Part shown: piece after piece, positions 26,545 through 35,747 of the stretch
How the letters are laid out: the number at the start of each line of letters is the position of its first letter
Position numbering within the stretch: the first letter of the stretch is position 1
Source: Candidatus Intricatilinea gracilis
Lineage (GTDB): Bacteria > Pseudomonadota > Gammaproteobacteria > Burkholderiales > Burkholderiaceae_C
Length of the DNA: 64,000 bases
Direction: 5' to 3'
Assembly: GCA_016702605.1 (NCBI GenBank)
Contig: JADJDQ010000004.1
Location: 384,249-448,248, forward strand
The notes under the pieces: model-generated
Seen by the model: only the letters and a program-made list of their open reading frames with translations
What the model was told of the DNA's origin: nothing
The model's database searches: none
Position numbers and translations under genes: made by a program

Positions 26545-27462
26545 TCAGGCGGTGGCAGCAACGGGTTCCAGCACCAGCCGGCCGGCGAGCATCTCTTCGG
26601 CAAACATCTCGGCGGTGCGGGCGGCGGCCGCGGTCATGATGTCCAGGTTGCCGGCGTATTTGGGCAGGTAGTCCCCCAGGCCCTCGACCTCGAGGTAGAC
26701 GCTCACACGGTTGCCGTCGAACACCGGGCCGTTGACCAAGGTGTAGCCGGGCACGTACTTCTGCACCTCGGTGATCATGTCCTTGATGGACTGGGTGATC
26801 GCGGCCTGGTCGGGCTCGGTCTCGGTCAGGCAATGCACCGTGTCGCGCATGATGAGCGGCGGCTCGGCCGGGTTGATCACGATGATGGCCTTGCCCTTCT
26901 TCGCGCCGCCCACCTTCTCGACCGCACCGGCCGTGGTGCGGGTGAACTCGTCGATGTTCTTGCGTGTGCCCGGGCCCACCGAGCGGCTGCTCACGGTGGC
27001 CACGATCTCGCCGTAGGCGACGGGCTGAACCCGTGACACGGCCGCCACCATCGGGATGGTGGCCTGGCCACCGCAGGTGACCATGTTGACGTTCATCTCA
27101 CCCGAGCCAACATGCGCCTTCAGGTTGACCGGCGGCACGCAGTAGGGGCCGATGGCCGCTGGCGTGAGGTCGATCATCAGCACGCCCAGCTCGTTGAGCT
27201 TGCGGCTGTTGGCCTCGTGCACATAGGCCGAGGTGGCGTCGAAGGCGATCTGCACGCCATCTGCCAGCACATGGGGCAGCAGGCCGTCCACACCGTCGGC
27301 GGTGGTCTTGATGCCCATCTCGCGGGCGCGCTTGAGGCCGTCGGACTCGGGGTCGATGCCCACCATCCAAACGGGTTCCAGCACGGCGCTGCGCTGCAGC
27401 TTGGCGAGCAGGTCGGTGCCGATATTGCCTGGCCCGATCAGGGCGCACTTGATCTTCTTCAT
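26545..27462 (-). CDS. dmpF: Acylating acetaldehyde dehydrogenase DmpF
   Basis: Oxidises acetaldehyde, channelled from DmpG, to acetyl-CoA with NAD and CoA. 305 residues; NAD-binding ALIGPGNIGTDLLAKL, catalytic cysteine in NMVTCGGQATIPMV, and SVGPGTRKNIDEFT near the middle. Start at 27462 with AGGAAAG upstream; the longer frame is not family-like. Confidence 0.96.
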   Translation of the reverse strand: MKKIKCALIGPGNIGTDLLAKLQRSAVLEPVWMVGIDPESDGLKRAREMGIKTTADGVDGLLPHVLADGVQIAFDATSAYVHEANSRKLNELGVLMIDLTPAAIGPYCVPPVNLKAHVGSGEMNVNMVTCGGQATIPMVAAVSRVQPVAYGEIVATVSSRSVGPGTRKNIDEFTRTTAGAVEKVGGAKKGKAIIVINPAEPPLIMRDTVHCLTETEPDQAAITQSIKDMITEVQKYVPGYTLVNGPVFDGNRVSVYLEVEGLGDYLPKYAGNLDIMTAAAARTAEMFAEEMLAGRLVLEPVAATA

Positions 27463-27481
27463 GGACTGACTTTCCTCTTGA

Positions 27482-28270
27482 TCAGACAAAACGCATCGAC
27501 ACGCTGCCCAGGTCCTGGAAGCGCGCCAGCACGTTGTCGCCCTTGGCAACGGCGATGGCTTCGGTGACACCGCCAGTCATCACGAAGCTGCCGGCCGGCA
27601 GCACCTGGCCGCGTTGGCCGAGGTGGTTGACCAGCGCTGCCACGGCCACGGCCGGATGGCCCAGCACTGCGGCACCGGCGGCCATGGCCACGATCTGGCC
27701 GTTCTTCTCGAGCACCACACCGAGCGTGCGCAGATCAAGCTCATCGGCGTTGCGCGAGCGCCCGCCGATGACGAAACGGCTGGCCGAGGTGTTGTCGGCC
27801 ACCACACTCTTCAGGTCGAACTTGAAGTCGCGGTAACGACTGTCGATGATCTCCACGGCGGGGATGACGAAGTCGATCGCCGCCAGCACTGCGCCCACAT
27901 GGCAGCCCGGACCCTTGAGCTCGGCCTTGGTGACGACGCAGATCTCGGCTTCCACCTTGGGGTGGATGAGTTTGGTGGTGTCGATGTCGCCGCCGTCGGC
28001 CACACTCATGTAATCACTGACGAAGCCGAAGCAGGGCACGTCCACACCCATCTGCTTCATCTTGGCGCGTGAGGTCAGGCCGCACTTGAGGCCCACGGTC
28101 TTGTTGCCACGGGCCTCCTTGCGGGCGCGGATGGCCTCCTGGATCGCGTAGGCGTCGTCCCAGTCCATCGCCGGGTAGTCGTCGGTGATCTTGGTGACGT
28201 CGCGAGCGTTCAGCTCGGCCGATTCGAGGTGTTCGGCCAGTGCGGCGATGGTGTTCTTGTCGAGGTTCAT
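27482..28270 (-). CDS. dmpH: 4-Oxalocrotonate decarboxylase DmpH
   Basis: Decarboxylates 4-oxalocrotonate to 2-oxopent-4-enoate in complex with the hydratase DmpE. 262 residues; KTVGLKCGLTSRAKMKQMGV, KLIHPKVEAEI with metal-binding glutamates, and IDSRYRDFKFDL match DmpH better than DmpE. The order here is E-H-F-G-I, differing from the E-F-G-H-I order of the Pseudomonas dmp operon. Confidence 0.93.
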   Translation of the reverse strand: MNLDKNTIAALAEHLESAELNARDVTKITDDYPAMDWDDAYAIQEAIRARKEARGNKTVGLKCGLTSRAKMKQMGVDVPCFGFVSDYMSVADGGDIDTTKLIHPKVEAEICVVTKAELKGPGCHVGAVLAAIDFVIPAVEIIDSRYRDFKFDLKSVVADNTSASRFVIGGRSRNADELDLRTLGVVLEKNGQIVAMAAGAAVLGHPAVAVAALVNHLGQRGQVLPAGSFVMTGGVTEAIAVAKGDNVLARFQDLGSVSMRFV

Positions 28271-28292
28271 GGCAGTGGTGTCCTTTGCTGCG

Positions 28293-29078
28293 TCAGGCCG
28301 TGAAACGCACCGAGGTGCCGCCCAGGCCGCCCACGCTGCAATACAGGCTGTCGCCAGCCACCACCGGCACGAGCGGGCTTTGTGAACCGGACAGGATGAT
28401 GTCGCCGGCCTTGAGCGTGATGCCCAATGCGCCGAGCGTGTTGGCCAGCCAGGCCACCGCGTTGACGGGTGAGCCCTGCACGCTGGCACCGGCGCTGGTG
28501 GAGATGATGTCGCCGTTCTTCTCGAGCACCATGCCGGCCAGGGCCAGGTCGAGCTGGCGCAGGCTCTTGCGCACACCGCCCAGGGTGAGCACGCCGCAGC
28601 TGGCGTTGTCGGCGATGGTGTCCTGGATCTTGATCTTCCAGTCGCGGATGCGCGAGTCGACGATCTCGAAGCAGGGCATCACGCAGTCGGTGGCGCGCAG
28701 CACGTCGGCTGCCGTCACGCCGGGTCCGGTCAGGTCACGCGCCAGGATGAAGGCCACCTCGGCCTCGGCCTTGGGCGCGATCATGGTGGCGCACGAGATG
28801 GGTTCTCCTTCGCTGTAGACCATGCCCGACAGCAGATGGCCGAAGTCGGGCTGGTTCACCTTGAGCATGTCCATCACCACCTTGCTGGTGACGCCGATCT
28901 TCTTGCCCACCACATGTTCGCCCGCATCGAGGCGACGCTGGATCATGCGCAGCTGGATCTGGTACGCGTCGGCAATCGTGATGCCGGGTTCGCGGTCGGT
29001 GAGGGGTGCAACGGCTTCGCGCGTGAGCAGCGCGTTGTACAGCTCGTCGCCGTACTGCTGGATCGTGGAGGTGTCCAT
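28293..29078 (-). CDS. dmpE: 2-Oxopent-4-enoate (2-hydroxypentadienoate) hydratase DmpE
   Basis: Adds water to 2-hydroxypenta-2,4-dienoate to give 4-hydroxy-2-oxovalerate. 261 residues; VVGKKIGVTSKVVMDMLKV, IAPKAEAEVAFIL with the metal-binding glutamates, and CFEIVDSRIRDWKIKI are typical. It is paralogous to the adjacent dmpH and the two form one complex. Confidence 0.94.
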   Translation of the reverse strand: MDTSTIQQYGDELYNALLTREAVAPLTDREPGITIADAYQIQLRMIQRRLDAGEHVVGKKIGVTSKVVMDMLKVNQPDFGHLLSGMVYSEGEPISCATMIAPKAEAEVAFILARDLTGPGVTAADVLRATDCVMPCFEIVDSRIRDWKIKIQDTIADNASCGVLTLGGVRKSLRQLDLALAGMVLEKNGDIISTSAGASVQGSPVNAVAWLANTLGALGITLKAGDIILSGSQSPLVPVVAGDSLYCSVGGLGGTSVRFTA

Positions 29079-29118
29079 CGGGTTTCTCGTGGTCCTTGGA
29101 ATCGGGTGGTGTGTGGCG

Positions 29119-29958
29119 TCAGGCCGCGTCGGCCTCGGCCAGGAAGTCGCCGACCAGGCGCGCAAAACGCCCGGCGTGTTCGATCTGGGTCCAGTGGCCG
29201 CACTGGCCAAAGACATGCAGCTGGGCCTTCGGTATCCAGTCGGCCAGCGTCAGCGAGTTGGCCAGGGGGATCACTTGGTCCTCGCGGCCGTGGATCACCA
29301 GCGTCTCGTGTGGCAGGGTGCGGATGTCGGCCTCTTTGCTGGCCATGGTGTCGACCCAGCGTTGGCGCGGCGCCGGGAACATGGCAGAGAACGACTCCTG
29401 GAAGCCCGGTCGGATGCTGGCCTGATAACGCAGCTGCGCCAGCTCGTCGGTCACCAGTGCGCGGCTGTGGGCAAAGATGTCGAGCAGGCCACGCATGGCT
29501 TCGAACGACGGTTCGTAGCCCCACACCGCGTCCAGCCCGGGCGTGATGGCGAAAGGCACACCCACCGAGCCCATCAGCACCAGGCGGCGCACACGCTCGG
29601 GCGCACGGATGGCCAACGCCAGCGCCAGGCCACCGCCAAAGCTGTTGCCGACCAGGTCGACCTGCGGCAGCTCGAGCGCATCCAGCAGTTCCAGTGCCTG
29701 CTGCACCCAGGTGTCCATGGTGTAGGTGATGCCAGCGGGACGATCGGTGTAGCCGAAACCCACCATGTCGGGCGCGAGTACTCTGCGCTGCGCGGACAGG
29801 GCCGGCATCACCAGCCGCCAGTTGGCCCAGGCGCTCACGCCGGGGCCCGAGCCGTGGATGAACAGCACCGGCTGGCCATGGCCGAGGTCGTGCAGGTTGG
29901 TGTGAAACGCACCTGTGCGGATGCGCTGACCGATGTCGGGGTTTGGCTGCTGGCTCAC
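29119..29958 (-). CDS. dmpD: 2-Hydroxymuconic semialdehyde hydrolase DmpD
   Basis: Alpha/beta hydrolase that cleaves the ring-fission product of catechol to 2-hydroxypentadienoate and formate. 279 residues; oxyanion region VLFIHGSGPGVSAWANW, nucleophile serine in LVGNSFGGGLALA, aspartate in HGREDQVIP and histidine in CGHWTQIEH. Start is a GTG at 29958 behind GAGG; a longer open frame adds 40 residues encoded by the promoter region and is unlikely. First gene of the lower-pathway operon. Confidence 0.93.
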   Translation of the reverse strand: MSQQPNPDIGQRIRTGAFHTNLHDLGHGQPVLFIHGSGPGVSAWANWRLVMPALSAQRRVLAPDMVGFGYTDRPAGITYTMDTWVQQALELLDALELPQVDLVGNSFGGGLALALAIRAPERVRRLVLMGSVGVPFAITPGLDAVWGYEPSFEAMRGLLDIFAHSRALVTDELAQLRYQASIRPGFQESFSAMFPAPRQRWVDTMASKEADIRTLPHETLVIHGREDQVIPLANSLTLADWIPKAQLHVFGQCGHWTQIEHAGRFARLVGDFLAEADAA

Positions 29959-30021
29959 GCTGTGAGCCTCCTCTTGATCGTTGGGGCTGCACAGACCTCG
30001 AGATGAGGTTTGGCGGTCGCA

Positions 30022-30089
30022 ACGATAGGCAGGGCGAGACAGGCCGTCCAATACTGAATATTCCGATCCCGATACCACCGCGGTATCGA
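30022..30089 (-). promoter_or_regulatory. dmpD promoter with LysR-type operator
   Basis: Read on the minus strand: a distal palindrome ATAC-N7-GTAT (inside 30071-30089), then ATTC-N-GTATTGGAC overlapping a -35 box TTGGAC, then 18 bases and a -10 box TATCGT (30022-30027). The same 44-bp layout with identical spacing occurs before dmpQ. ATAC-N7-GTAT is the known recognition half-site pattern of BenM/CatM-type LysR activators. Transcription should begin near 30015, giving a leader of about 57 bases. Confidence 0.8.
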
Positions 30090-30234
30090 ATCGTCTCCCT
30101 CACATCGTCCGATGGGCACCGATCAGATCGGCGAGTCGATTGTGTTTTGTCCTGACCCGGCGGGCCCGGCTAGTCGGTCCAGCGGTGCGCTGCAATGCTC
30201 GGGCATGCCGAGGCGACGCCAGGCTGCCAAGGGC

Positions 30235-31533
30235 TCAGCCTACCCAGATCAACCAACCCCACACCAGCGCCAATGTGCCGAGTGTGACCGGAATGCCGGT
30301 GACGGCGTGTTGCTTCCAGTTGATCTCGATGCCGCTCTTGCGCGCCAGGTCGACCACGATCAGGTTGGCGATCGAGCCCACCAACAGGAGGTTGCCAGCG
30401 AAGGTGCTGACCAGTGCCAGCGTCACGCCGGCCGCCTCGCCCTTCAGGTGCGGCAGCATCAGCATCACCGCCGGCACATTGGAGACCACGTTCGACAGCG
30501 CCACACCCACCACCAGCAGGGGCGCGGGGTCGGCCAGGTGCACGCCGTGGCCGGCCAGCCAGGCGACGGCCTGCGCGGCCAGGCCGGTGCGTTCGAACGC
30601 GTGATTGACGACGAACAGGCCGATGAACAGCAGCAGCAATTGCCAGTCGACAAACCCCATCACGTGTGACGAATGCAGCCGCCGGCTCAGCAACAGCACA
30701 GCCGCGCCGACCAGCGCCGCCACGTCTCGTGGCCAGTCGGTGAACAGGAAGATCAGCATCAGCGCACCCGCCACCAGCAGGCCCTTGGTGGTCTGGAAGG
30801 GATCGAACGGCGGGGCGTCACCAGTGTTCAGCGCGGTCGGCGCCAGCGCGTCGGGCACGCGGGCCTGGCCCACACCTGGCCCGTAGGCCAGCCACAGCCA
30901 GAGCAGCACCAGGCTCAGCACCACCGGCGGCAGCGCCTGGCGCACATAGCCGCCGAACGGCAGTTGCATCACCGAGCCGATCAGCATGTTCTGCGGGTTG
31001 CCGATCAGCGTGGCGGCCGAGCCGATGTTGGCCGCACAGGCCAGTCCGATCAGGAATGGCACCGGGTCGATCCGGCGCTGCAGGCACAGCTGCGCCACCA
31101 CCGGCGTCATCGCCAGGCAGACGATGTCGTTGGAAAACACTGCGGACATCGCACCGGCCACCGCGATCAGCGCTGCCAGCAGGCCGCGGCGTGCCAGCGG
31201 CATGGCGCCAACCTGACGAGTCACCGCGGTGTAGAAACCGCCCAGGCGCATCTGGGCCGACACCACCATGAAGGCGAACAGCAGCACGATGGTGGGTAGA
31301 TCGACCGCGCGGGCGGCGTCTTCGACCGGCTGGCCGGTGATGGCAATCACTGCGATGGCGCCAAGCAGCGCCACGCCCGAGCGGTCGAGCTTCAGACTCG
31401 GCAGGCCGCCAAGGAACATGCCGAGATAGACCACGCCGAACACGGCCACGATGCCCAGGTCGAGTGCATCGTGGTCAGGCAGGGTGATGTCGGGCAGGCC
31501 GGGCAGATACATGGATGACGACACAGCAGGCAC
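30235..31533 (-). CDS. SLC13/ArsB-like anion or sodium symporter-type permease
   Basis: A 432-residue integral membrane protein with about eleven helices of the ArsB/NhaD/SLC13 (ion transporter) superfamily. Two re-entrant motifs are visible: FSNDIVCLAMTPVVAQLCL with downstream GSAATLIGNPQNMLIG, and SNVVSNVPAVMLMLPHL with GSIANLIVVDLARKSGIEI. Substrate cannot be told. It is the last gene of a four-gene unit and follows a frameshifted paralogue by nine bases. Start could also be Met8 (31512). Confidence 0.8.
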   Translation of the reverse strand: MPAVSSSMYLPGLPDITLPDHDALDLGIVAVFGVVYLGMFLGGLPSLKLDRSGVALLGAIAVIAITGQPVEDAARAVDLPTIVLLFAFMVVSAQMRLGGFYTAVTRQVGAMPLARRGLLAALIAVAGAMSAVFSNDIVCLAMTPVVAQLCLQRRIDPVPFLIGLACAANIGSAATLIGNPQNMLIGSVMQLPFGGYVRQALPPVVLSLVLLWLWLAYGPGVGQARVPDALAPTALNTGDAPPFDPFQTTKGLLVAGALMLIFLFTDWPRDVAALVGAAVLLLSRRLHSSHVMGFVDWQLLLLFIGLFVVNHAFERTGLAAQAVAWLAGHGVHLADPAPLLVVGVALSNVVSNVPAVMLMLPHLKGEAAGVTLALVSTFAGNLLLVGSIANLIVVDLARKSGIEINWKQHAVTGIPVTLGTLALVWGWLIWVG

Positions 31534-31542
31534 GGGCTGGTT

Positions 31543-32864
31543 TCAGCTGACCGCCCACAACGTGCGACCGATCGCGACCGCCAGGATCACCGTGAAGCCG
31601 AGCACGCCCACACCCAGGTACTCGCGAAACCCGAAGCGCAGCAGTTGCCCGTCGACACCTCGCAGCGCCGCCCGTTCGGCCAGGATCTGCATCAGCGGGC
31701 CGGCGGTGGCCGCGGTCAGGAACAGGCTGCTGCCTGCGCAGACCGCCAATGCCAGCCCGACGTAGACCGCTTCGGACGGAAACTGGCGGGCCAGTACGTC
31801 AGCCACCCGAGCAGTGCAGCCATGCTCGGCCCAGCCGAGAACAAGCCCGTCAGCAGTGCTGCAGCCACCAGAAACAGCACGAGCTGGCCTTCGGGCGGCA
31901 GCGGGATCGCCTGGAGCCAGACAGCCAGATGGCCGAACAGCCCGGTCTCGCGCACCACGCCCACCATCAGGAAGAGTGCCAGCAGGAACAGCACCGCCTC
32001 GACATCGACCGCCTGCTTGATCGCCGCCTCACCCTGCGCCGGCCGTGCCATCAGCACCAGGCCCGCGCCCAGCCAGGCCACCAGTTCGGGGCCGATGCCC
32101 CAGGCCGGTGGCAGCAGCAGCCACCCGGCGATCATGCCGGCCAGGGCCAGGAGACAGGGTGCGAGCAGCCGCCAGTCGAGCCGCACGCCGCGGTAGAGCT
32201 GTGCCAGCGTGGCCAGCGTGAGCCGCCGCACCAGCGGCGTGGCAGGCACGTCGCGCGCCGGCCGGCGCAGCAGGGTCAGCACCAGCATGAGCAGCATCGC
32301 CAGCAGCGTGGGCGGCATGGCGTCGCGCAGGTAGCGCTCGAAGCTCATGCTGCCACGGCCAAGCAGCAGCACGGCCGGGAAGTCCCCGATTGGCGTGGCC
32401 GCGCCACCCAGGTTGCAGGCCACCAGCATCAGGCCGAGCGCCCACACCATGAAGCGCTGCGACACACCCGACAGCGCGAACACCGTCAGCAGCACCGGCA
32501 GGATCACCAGCAGTGCCGTCAGGTTGTTGACCACCGACGACACCGCGTAGGTGCCCAACGCACTGAGCACCAGTAGAGCGGTGGGCCGTGCACCCGCCAG
32601 CCGCACCAGCGCGACAGAGGACAAGCCGAACAACTGCGTGTCGGCCACGCGGTGTGTGAACAGACCGAGCGCGATCAGGATCAGCAGCACGTTCCAGGGC
32701 ACACCGGCAAACACGGCCTCCATGCTGGCAACGCCTAACCAGGCCGCACCGACACACGACAAGGCCGCCCCCGCCAGCACGATCATCAGGCGGTACAGCG
32801 GCAACACCGCCTGGGCCACCAGGGTAGCCATCAGCAGCAACGCAAAACCGAATGGCGCCGTCAT
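31543..32864 (-). pseudogene. SLC13/ArsB-like permease gene with a one-base frameshift
   Basis: The first ~350 codons (from 32864) encode a permease of the same superfamily as the next gene: SSVVNNLTALLVILPVLLTV, LGGAATPIGDFPAVLLLG and LLTGLFSAGPSMAALLG. At the CCC at 31806-31808 the frame shifts; VADVLARQFPSEAVYVGLAL and GSSLFLTAATAGPLM continue in another frame to the stop at 31543. The span is 1322 bases, one short of a multiple of three, and adding one G after GG restores a 440-residue protein. It may be a real mutation or a sequence error in a homopolymer. The start overlaps the upstream gene (ATGA). Confidence 0.8.
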
Positions 32865-33499
32865 GCCGAAGGCCTGAGATCGGTCAGGGTCTGCACATCG
32901 GCAGCCACCAGCCAGCGCGGATAAACCTCGAGTGGCACGTCCAGGATGCGCCAGCCCAGCAGGCTTCGAAATTGCAGCCGCACATCGGCCCCGGCCGCGC
33001 GCAGCCAGGATGGCAACACGAAGACCTGGCGCTCGGAGGCCCCGTAGACGAAGGTCAGCATGACCGACCGAGGCCCCGCCCAGGCCTGGAAGTCGGCCAG
33101 TGACAGCGCCTCGACGCGTCCGCCGTGGTTGGAAAGCAGGCGAGCCCAGTGCGTCATGGGGTCGCCCACCTGCATCAGGCCGACGCGCACGTGCGCTGGC
33201 AATTTGGCCAGCAGCGAGTCGACCCAGGCAGCCTCGTAGCCGACCAGCACCAGCCGGGATATGCCTTCGAGTTGCGGCAGCACGGCGTCGACGTCGACGT
33301 CACGCGCCGGCCCGCCGGCCAGCCAGCCGGCGCAGACCGCGTCGAGTACCGGCCAGGCACGGCCCATCGCATCACGAAGCTCTGCCACGGCCGGTGGCCC
33401 CGAGATCGCTGCGCTTTCCTGCACGAACAGCCAGGCCGCCGTGGCCATGCCCAGTTCGCTGGCGGCCAGGCGAAACGCTTGCTGCTGAAGCGCGTTCAA
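32861..33499 (-). CDS. Protein of unknown function in the permease operon
   Basis: I do not recognise this 212-residue protein. It appears soluble, with helical N-terminal region (LAASELGMATAAWLF) and a Rossmann-like middle (LEGISRLVLVGYEAAWVDSL, then VRVGLMQVGDPMTHWARLL). It overlaps both neighbours by four bases (ATGA), so it is translated together with the His-rich gene and the permeases. That tight coupling suggests a shared role with the transporter. Confidence 0.6.
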   Translation of the reverse strand: MNALQQQAFRLAASELGMATAAWLFVQESAAISGPPAVAELRDAMGRAWPVLDAVCAGWLAGGPARDVDVDAVLPQLEGISRLVLVGYEAAWVDSLLAKLPAHVRVGLMQVGDPMTHWARLLSNHGGRVEALSLADFQAWAGPRSVMLTFVYGASERQVFVLPSWLRAAGADVRLQFRSLLGWRILDVPLEVYPRWLVAADVQTLTDLRPSA

Positions 33500-34047
33500 G
33501 GCCGGTCGCCGGGCGACGCGGCCAGCAGGCCCTGAATCAACGCCACCATCGCCACATTGGCCAATGCGTGCTGCGGCGGCCCGTCGGTCAGGCAGTCGAC
33601 CATCGCGCCGACATGTCGGTCGTCACCTCCGGCAAGCTCGCGCAGCGCATCGACCGGTAGGGTGAGCGGATAGACACCTTCGTGTCCTGCGTCTGCCAGA
33701 TGGGGCGGAAGGCGCATGGGCACAGGCTCACCGCCAAGCCCGGGCGTGACACCGCCGTGTGCCTGCAGCGCCTGGAAAAGCAGCGCAAGCAGGACGTAGT
33801 TGGCGCCTCGGTGGTGTATCGGCCCCTCACCCACCAGGCATCGCACCACGAACGCACGATCGCCGGCATCAGGCACCAGGGACCCGAGCCAACCGTCAAG
33901 CCGGTTCTCGTCGACGAAATCAAGCACCCGCGATGCAGGCGCACCATGCCGGTGTGCCGGCGGCTTTGGATGTAGATGCTCGGGATGATGCGCAGGGTGG
34001 TGACGGTGGTGCGGCGGAGGGCGATGATGTGTAGGCAAGGTGAACAC
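33496..34047 (-). CDS. Protein of unknown function with a histidine-rich N terminus
   Basis: Unrecognised protein of about 183 residues. The N terminus is strikingly rich in His and Pro (THHRPPPHHRHHPAHHPEHL), suitable for binding Zn, Ni, Co or Cu; the rest (RVLDFVDENRLDGWLGSLV onwards) looks soluble and mixed alpha/beta. No ATG occurs at the 5' end; a GTG at 34047 (VFTLPTHH) is taken, and a TTG at 34092 is possible. It is the first gene of the four-gene permease unit and overlaps the next gene by four bases. Confidence 0.5.
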   Translation of the reverse strand: MFTLPTHHRPPPHHRHHPAHHPEHLHPKPPAHRHGAPASRVLDFVDENRLDGWLGSLVPDAGDRAFVVRCLVGEGPIHHRGANYVLLALLFQALQAHGGVTPGLGGEPVPMRLPPHLADAGHEGVYPLTLPVDALRELAGGDDRHVGAMVDCLTDGPPQHALANVAMVALIQGLLAASPGDRP

Positions 34048-34093
34048 CAGGCAAGGACAGGCACTCTCGGCGGCTGCTCGAAAAAGCAGCAAA

Positions 34094-34120
34094 ACCTGCG
34101 TCGGGATGATAGACGCAGGC
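34094..34120 (-). terminator. Probable terminator of the dmpQ-B-glcG-C operon
   Basis: Stem CCTGCGTC (34095-34102) pairs with GACGCAGG (34112-34119) around a 9-base loop; on the minus strand it is followed by TTTTGCTGCTTTTT. It lies 84 bases after the dmpC stop and just before the permease unit, so would separate the two transcripts. Confidence 0.6.
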
Positions 34121-34203
34121 TCGCTTCGAACTGCCGGCGTGCTCGCGCTAGCGGCGTCGAACGTTCATCCTGGCACGGTGCTTCCTGCCCCGTGCGCCAG
34201 GCG

Positions 34204-35658
34204 CTACAGCTTCACCATGACGTTGCGCAGCTCGGTGTAGAACTCGAGTGAATGCACGCCACCTTCACGGCCGATGCCGCTGGCCTTGCTGCCACCGAAG
34301 GCGGTGCGCAGGTCGCGCAGGAACCAGCTGTTGATCCAGCACAGGCCCACCTCGATCTCGCGCGCCATGCGGTGGGCGGTCGACAGGTTCTGCGTCCACA
34401 CCGTGGTGGCCAGGCCGTAGTCGGTGGCGTTGGCCAGCGCGATGGCTTCGTCCACCGTGTCGAACGGCGCGATGTGGCAGCAGGGGCCGAAGATCTCTTC
34501 GCGGATTACCGCGGCGCTTTCGGGCAGGCCGGTCCAGATGGTCGGCTGCACCCAGTGGCCGTCCTTCAGTTCGGCCGGCATGTCGGGTTCACCACCGCCG
34601 GTGACCACGGTCGCGCCCTCGGCCTTGGCCTTGGCGTAATACGACAGCACCTTGGCCTTGTGTTCGGCCGAGATCAGCGGGCCCAGGCCCACGCCGGGCA
34701 TGTCGGGCGGGCCGATCTTGAGCGCCGCGGCCTTGGCCGCCAGCGCGGCGACGAACTTGTCGAAGATGGGCCGCTGCACGTAGACACGTTCGGTGCCCAG
34801 GCAGACCTGGCCGCAGTTCTCGAAGGCACTGCGCATGATGCCGGCCACGGCCTTGTCGAAGTCGGCATCGGCAAACACGACGCCGGCGTTCTTGCCACCC
34901 AGCTCGAAGCTGACCGGGCGCACTCCCTTGGCCGCGGCCGCCATGATGGCCTCGCCGGTGCGCGTCTCGCCGGTGAAGGTGATGGCGTTCACGCCCGGGT
35001 GGCGCGTCAGGTATTCACCTGCCGAGCCGGGGCCGAAGCCGTGCACCACGTTGTACACGCCCTTGGGGATACCCACGGCGTTCATCACCTCGCCCAGCAG
35101 CGTGGCGGTGGCGGGGGTCTCTTCGCTGGGCTTGACGATCACGGTGTTGCCGCAGGCCAGCGCCGGGCCGACCTTCCAGGTCATCAGCAGCAGCGGCAGG
35201 TTCCAGGGGCAGACCACGCCAACGACGCCCACCGGCGAGCGCAGTGCGTAGCTGATGGCCGTGCCGCCGTCGGGTGTGGTCATCTCGAACGACTCGGTCG
35301 GCACGTTCTTGATGATGTCGGCGAAGACCTTGAAGTTGGCCGCGCCGCGCGGAATGTCGATGTGGCTGGCCAGGCTGTGCGGCTTGCCGGTGTCGGCCAG
35401 TTCGGCGGCCAGGAAGTCGTCGAAGCGGCGGTTGATCTCGTCGGCCACCGCGTACAGCAGTTCCACCCGGCGGGTCACCGGCATGCGACCCCATTCACCT
35501 TTCAGCGCCGCGCGTGCCGCGGCCACGGCGGCGTCCACCTCGGCCTGGCCGGCCTCGTGCACCTGGCCGATCACCGCGTTGGTGATGGGCGTGCGTTTGT
35601 CGAAGGTGTTGCCGGTGGCGGCGAACTCGCCGTCGATGAAGTTGTGGAACTGTTTCAC
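34204..35658 (-). CDS. dmpC: 2-Hydroxymuconic semialdehyde dehydrogenase DmpC
   Basis: Aldehyde dehydrogenase that oxidises 2-hydroxymuconic semialdehyde to 2-hydroxymuconate (4-oxalocrotonate branch). 484 residues: NAD-binding GVVCPWNLPLLLMTWKVG, IVKPSEETPATATLLGEV, catalytic glutamate in SFELGGKNAGVV and catalytic cysteine in ENCGQVCLGTERVYV. The GTG at 35658 was chosen since KQFHNFIDGEF is the usual N terminus. About 90 bases separate it from the glcG-like gene. Confidence 0.94.
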   Translation of the reverse strand: MKQFHNFIDGEFAATGNTFDKRTPITNAVIGQVHEAGQAEVDAAVAAARAALKGEWGRMPVTRRVELLYAVADEINRRFDDFLAAELADTGKPHSLASHIDIPRGAANFKVFADIIKNVPTESFEMTTPDGGTAISYALRSPVGVVGVVCPWNLPLLLMTWKVGPALACGNTVIVKPSEETPATATLLGEVMNAVGIPKGVYNVVHGFGPGSAGEYLTRHPGVNAITFTGETRTGEAIMAAAAKGVRPVSFELGGKNAGVVFADADFDKAVAGIMRSAFENCGQVCLGTERVYVQRPIFDKFVAALAAKAAALKIGPPDMPGVGLGPLISAEHKAKVLSYYAKAKAEGATVVTGGGEPDMPAELKDGHWVQPTIWTGLPESAAVIREEIFGPCCHIAPFDTVDEAIALANATDYGLATTVWTQNLSTAHRMAREIEVGLCWINSWFLRDLRTAFGGSKASGIGREGGVHSLEFYTELRNVMVKL

Positions 35659-35747
35659 GGTGGGCTCATGCAGTGAAGAAACTGGGGGGGCGCCTGGCAC
35701 ATCGGCGGCGCCTGGCCGCCGATGCAGGCACCGGCATCAGGCCGGCT

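Noticed and set aside
34252..35676. A 474-codon plus-strand frame opposite dmpC
   Set aside because: It is an antisense shadow of the aldehyde dehydrogenase gene.
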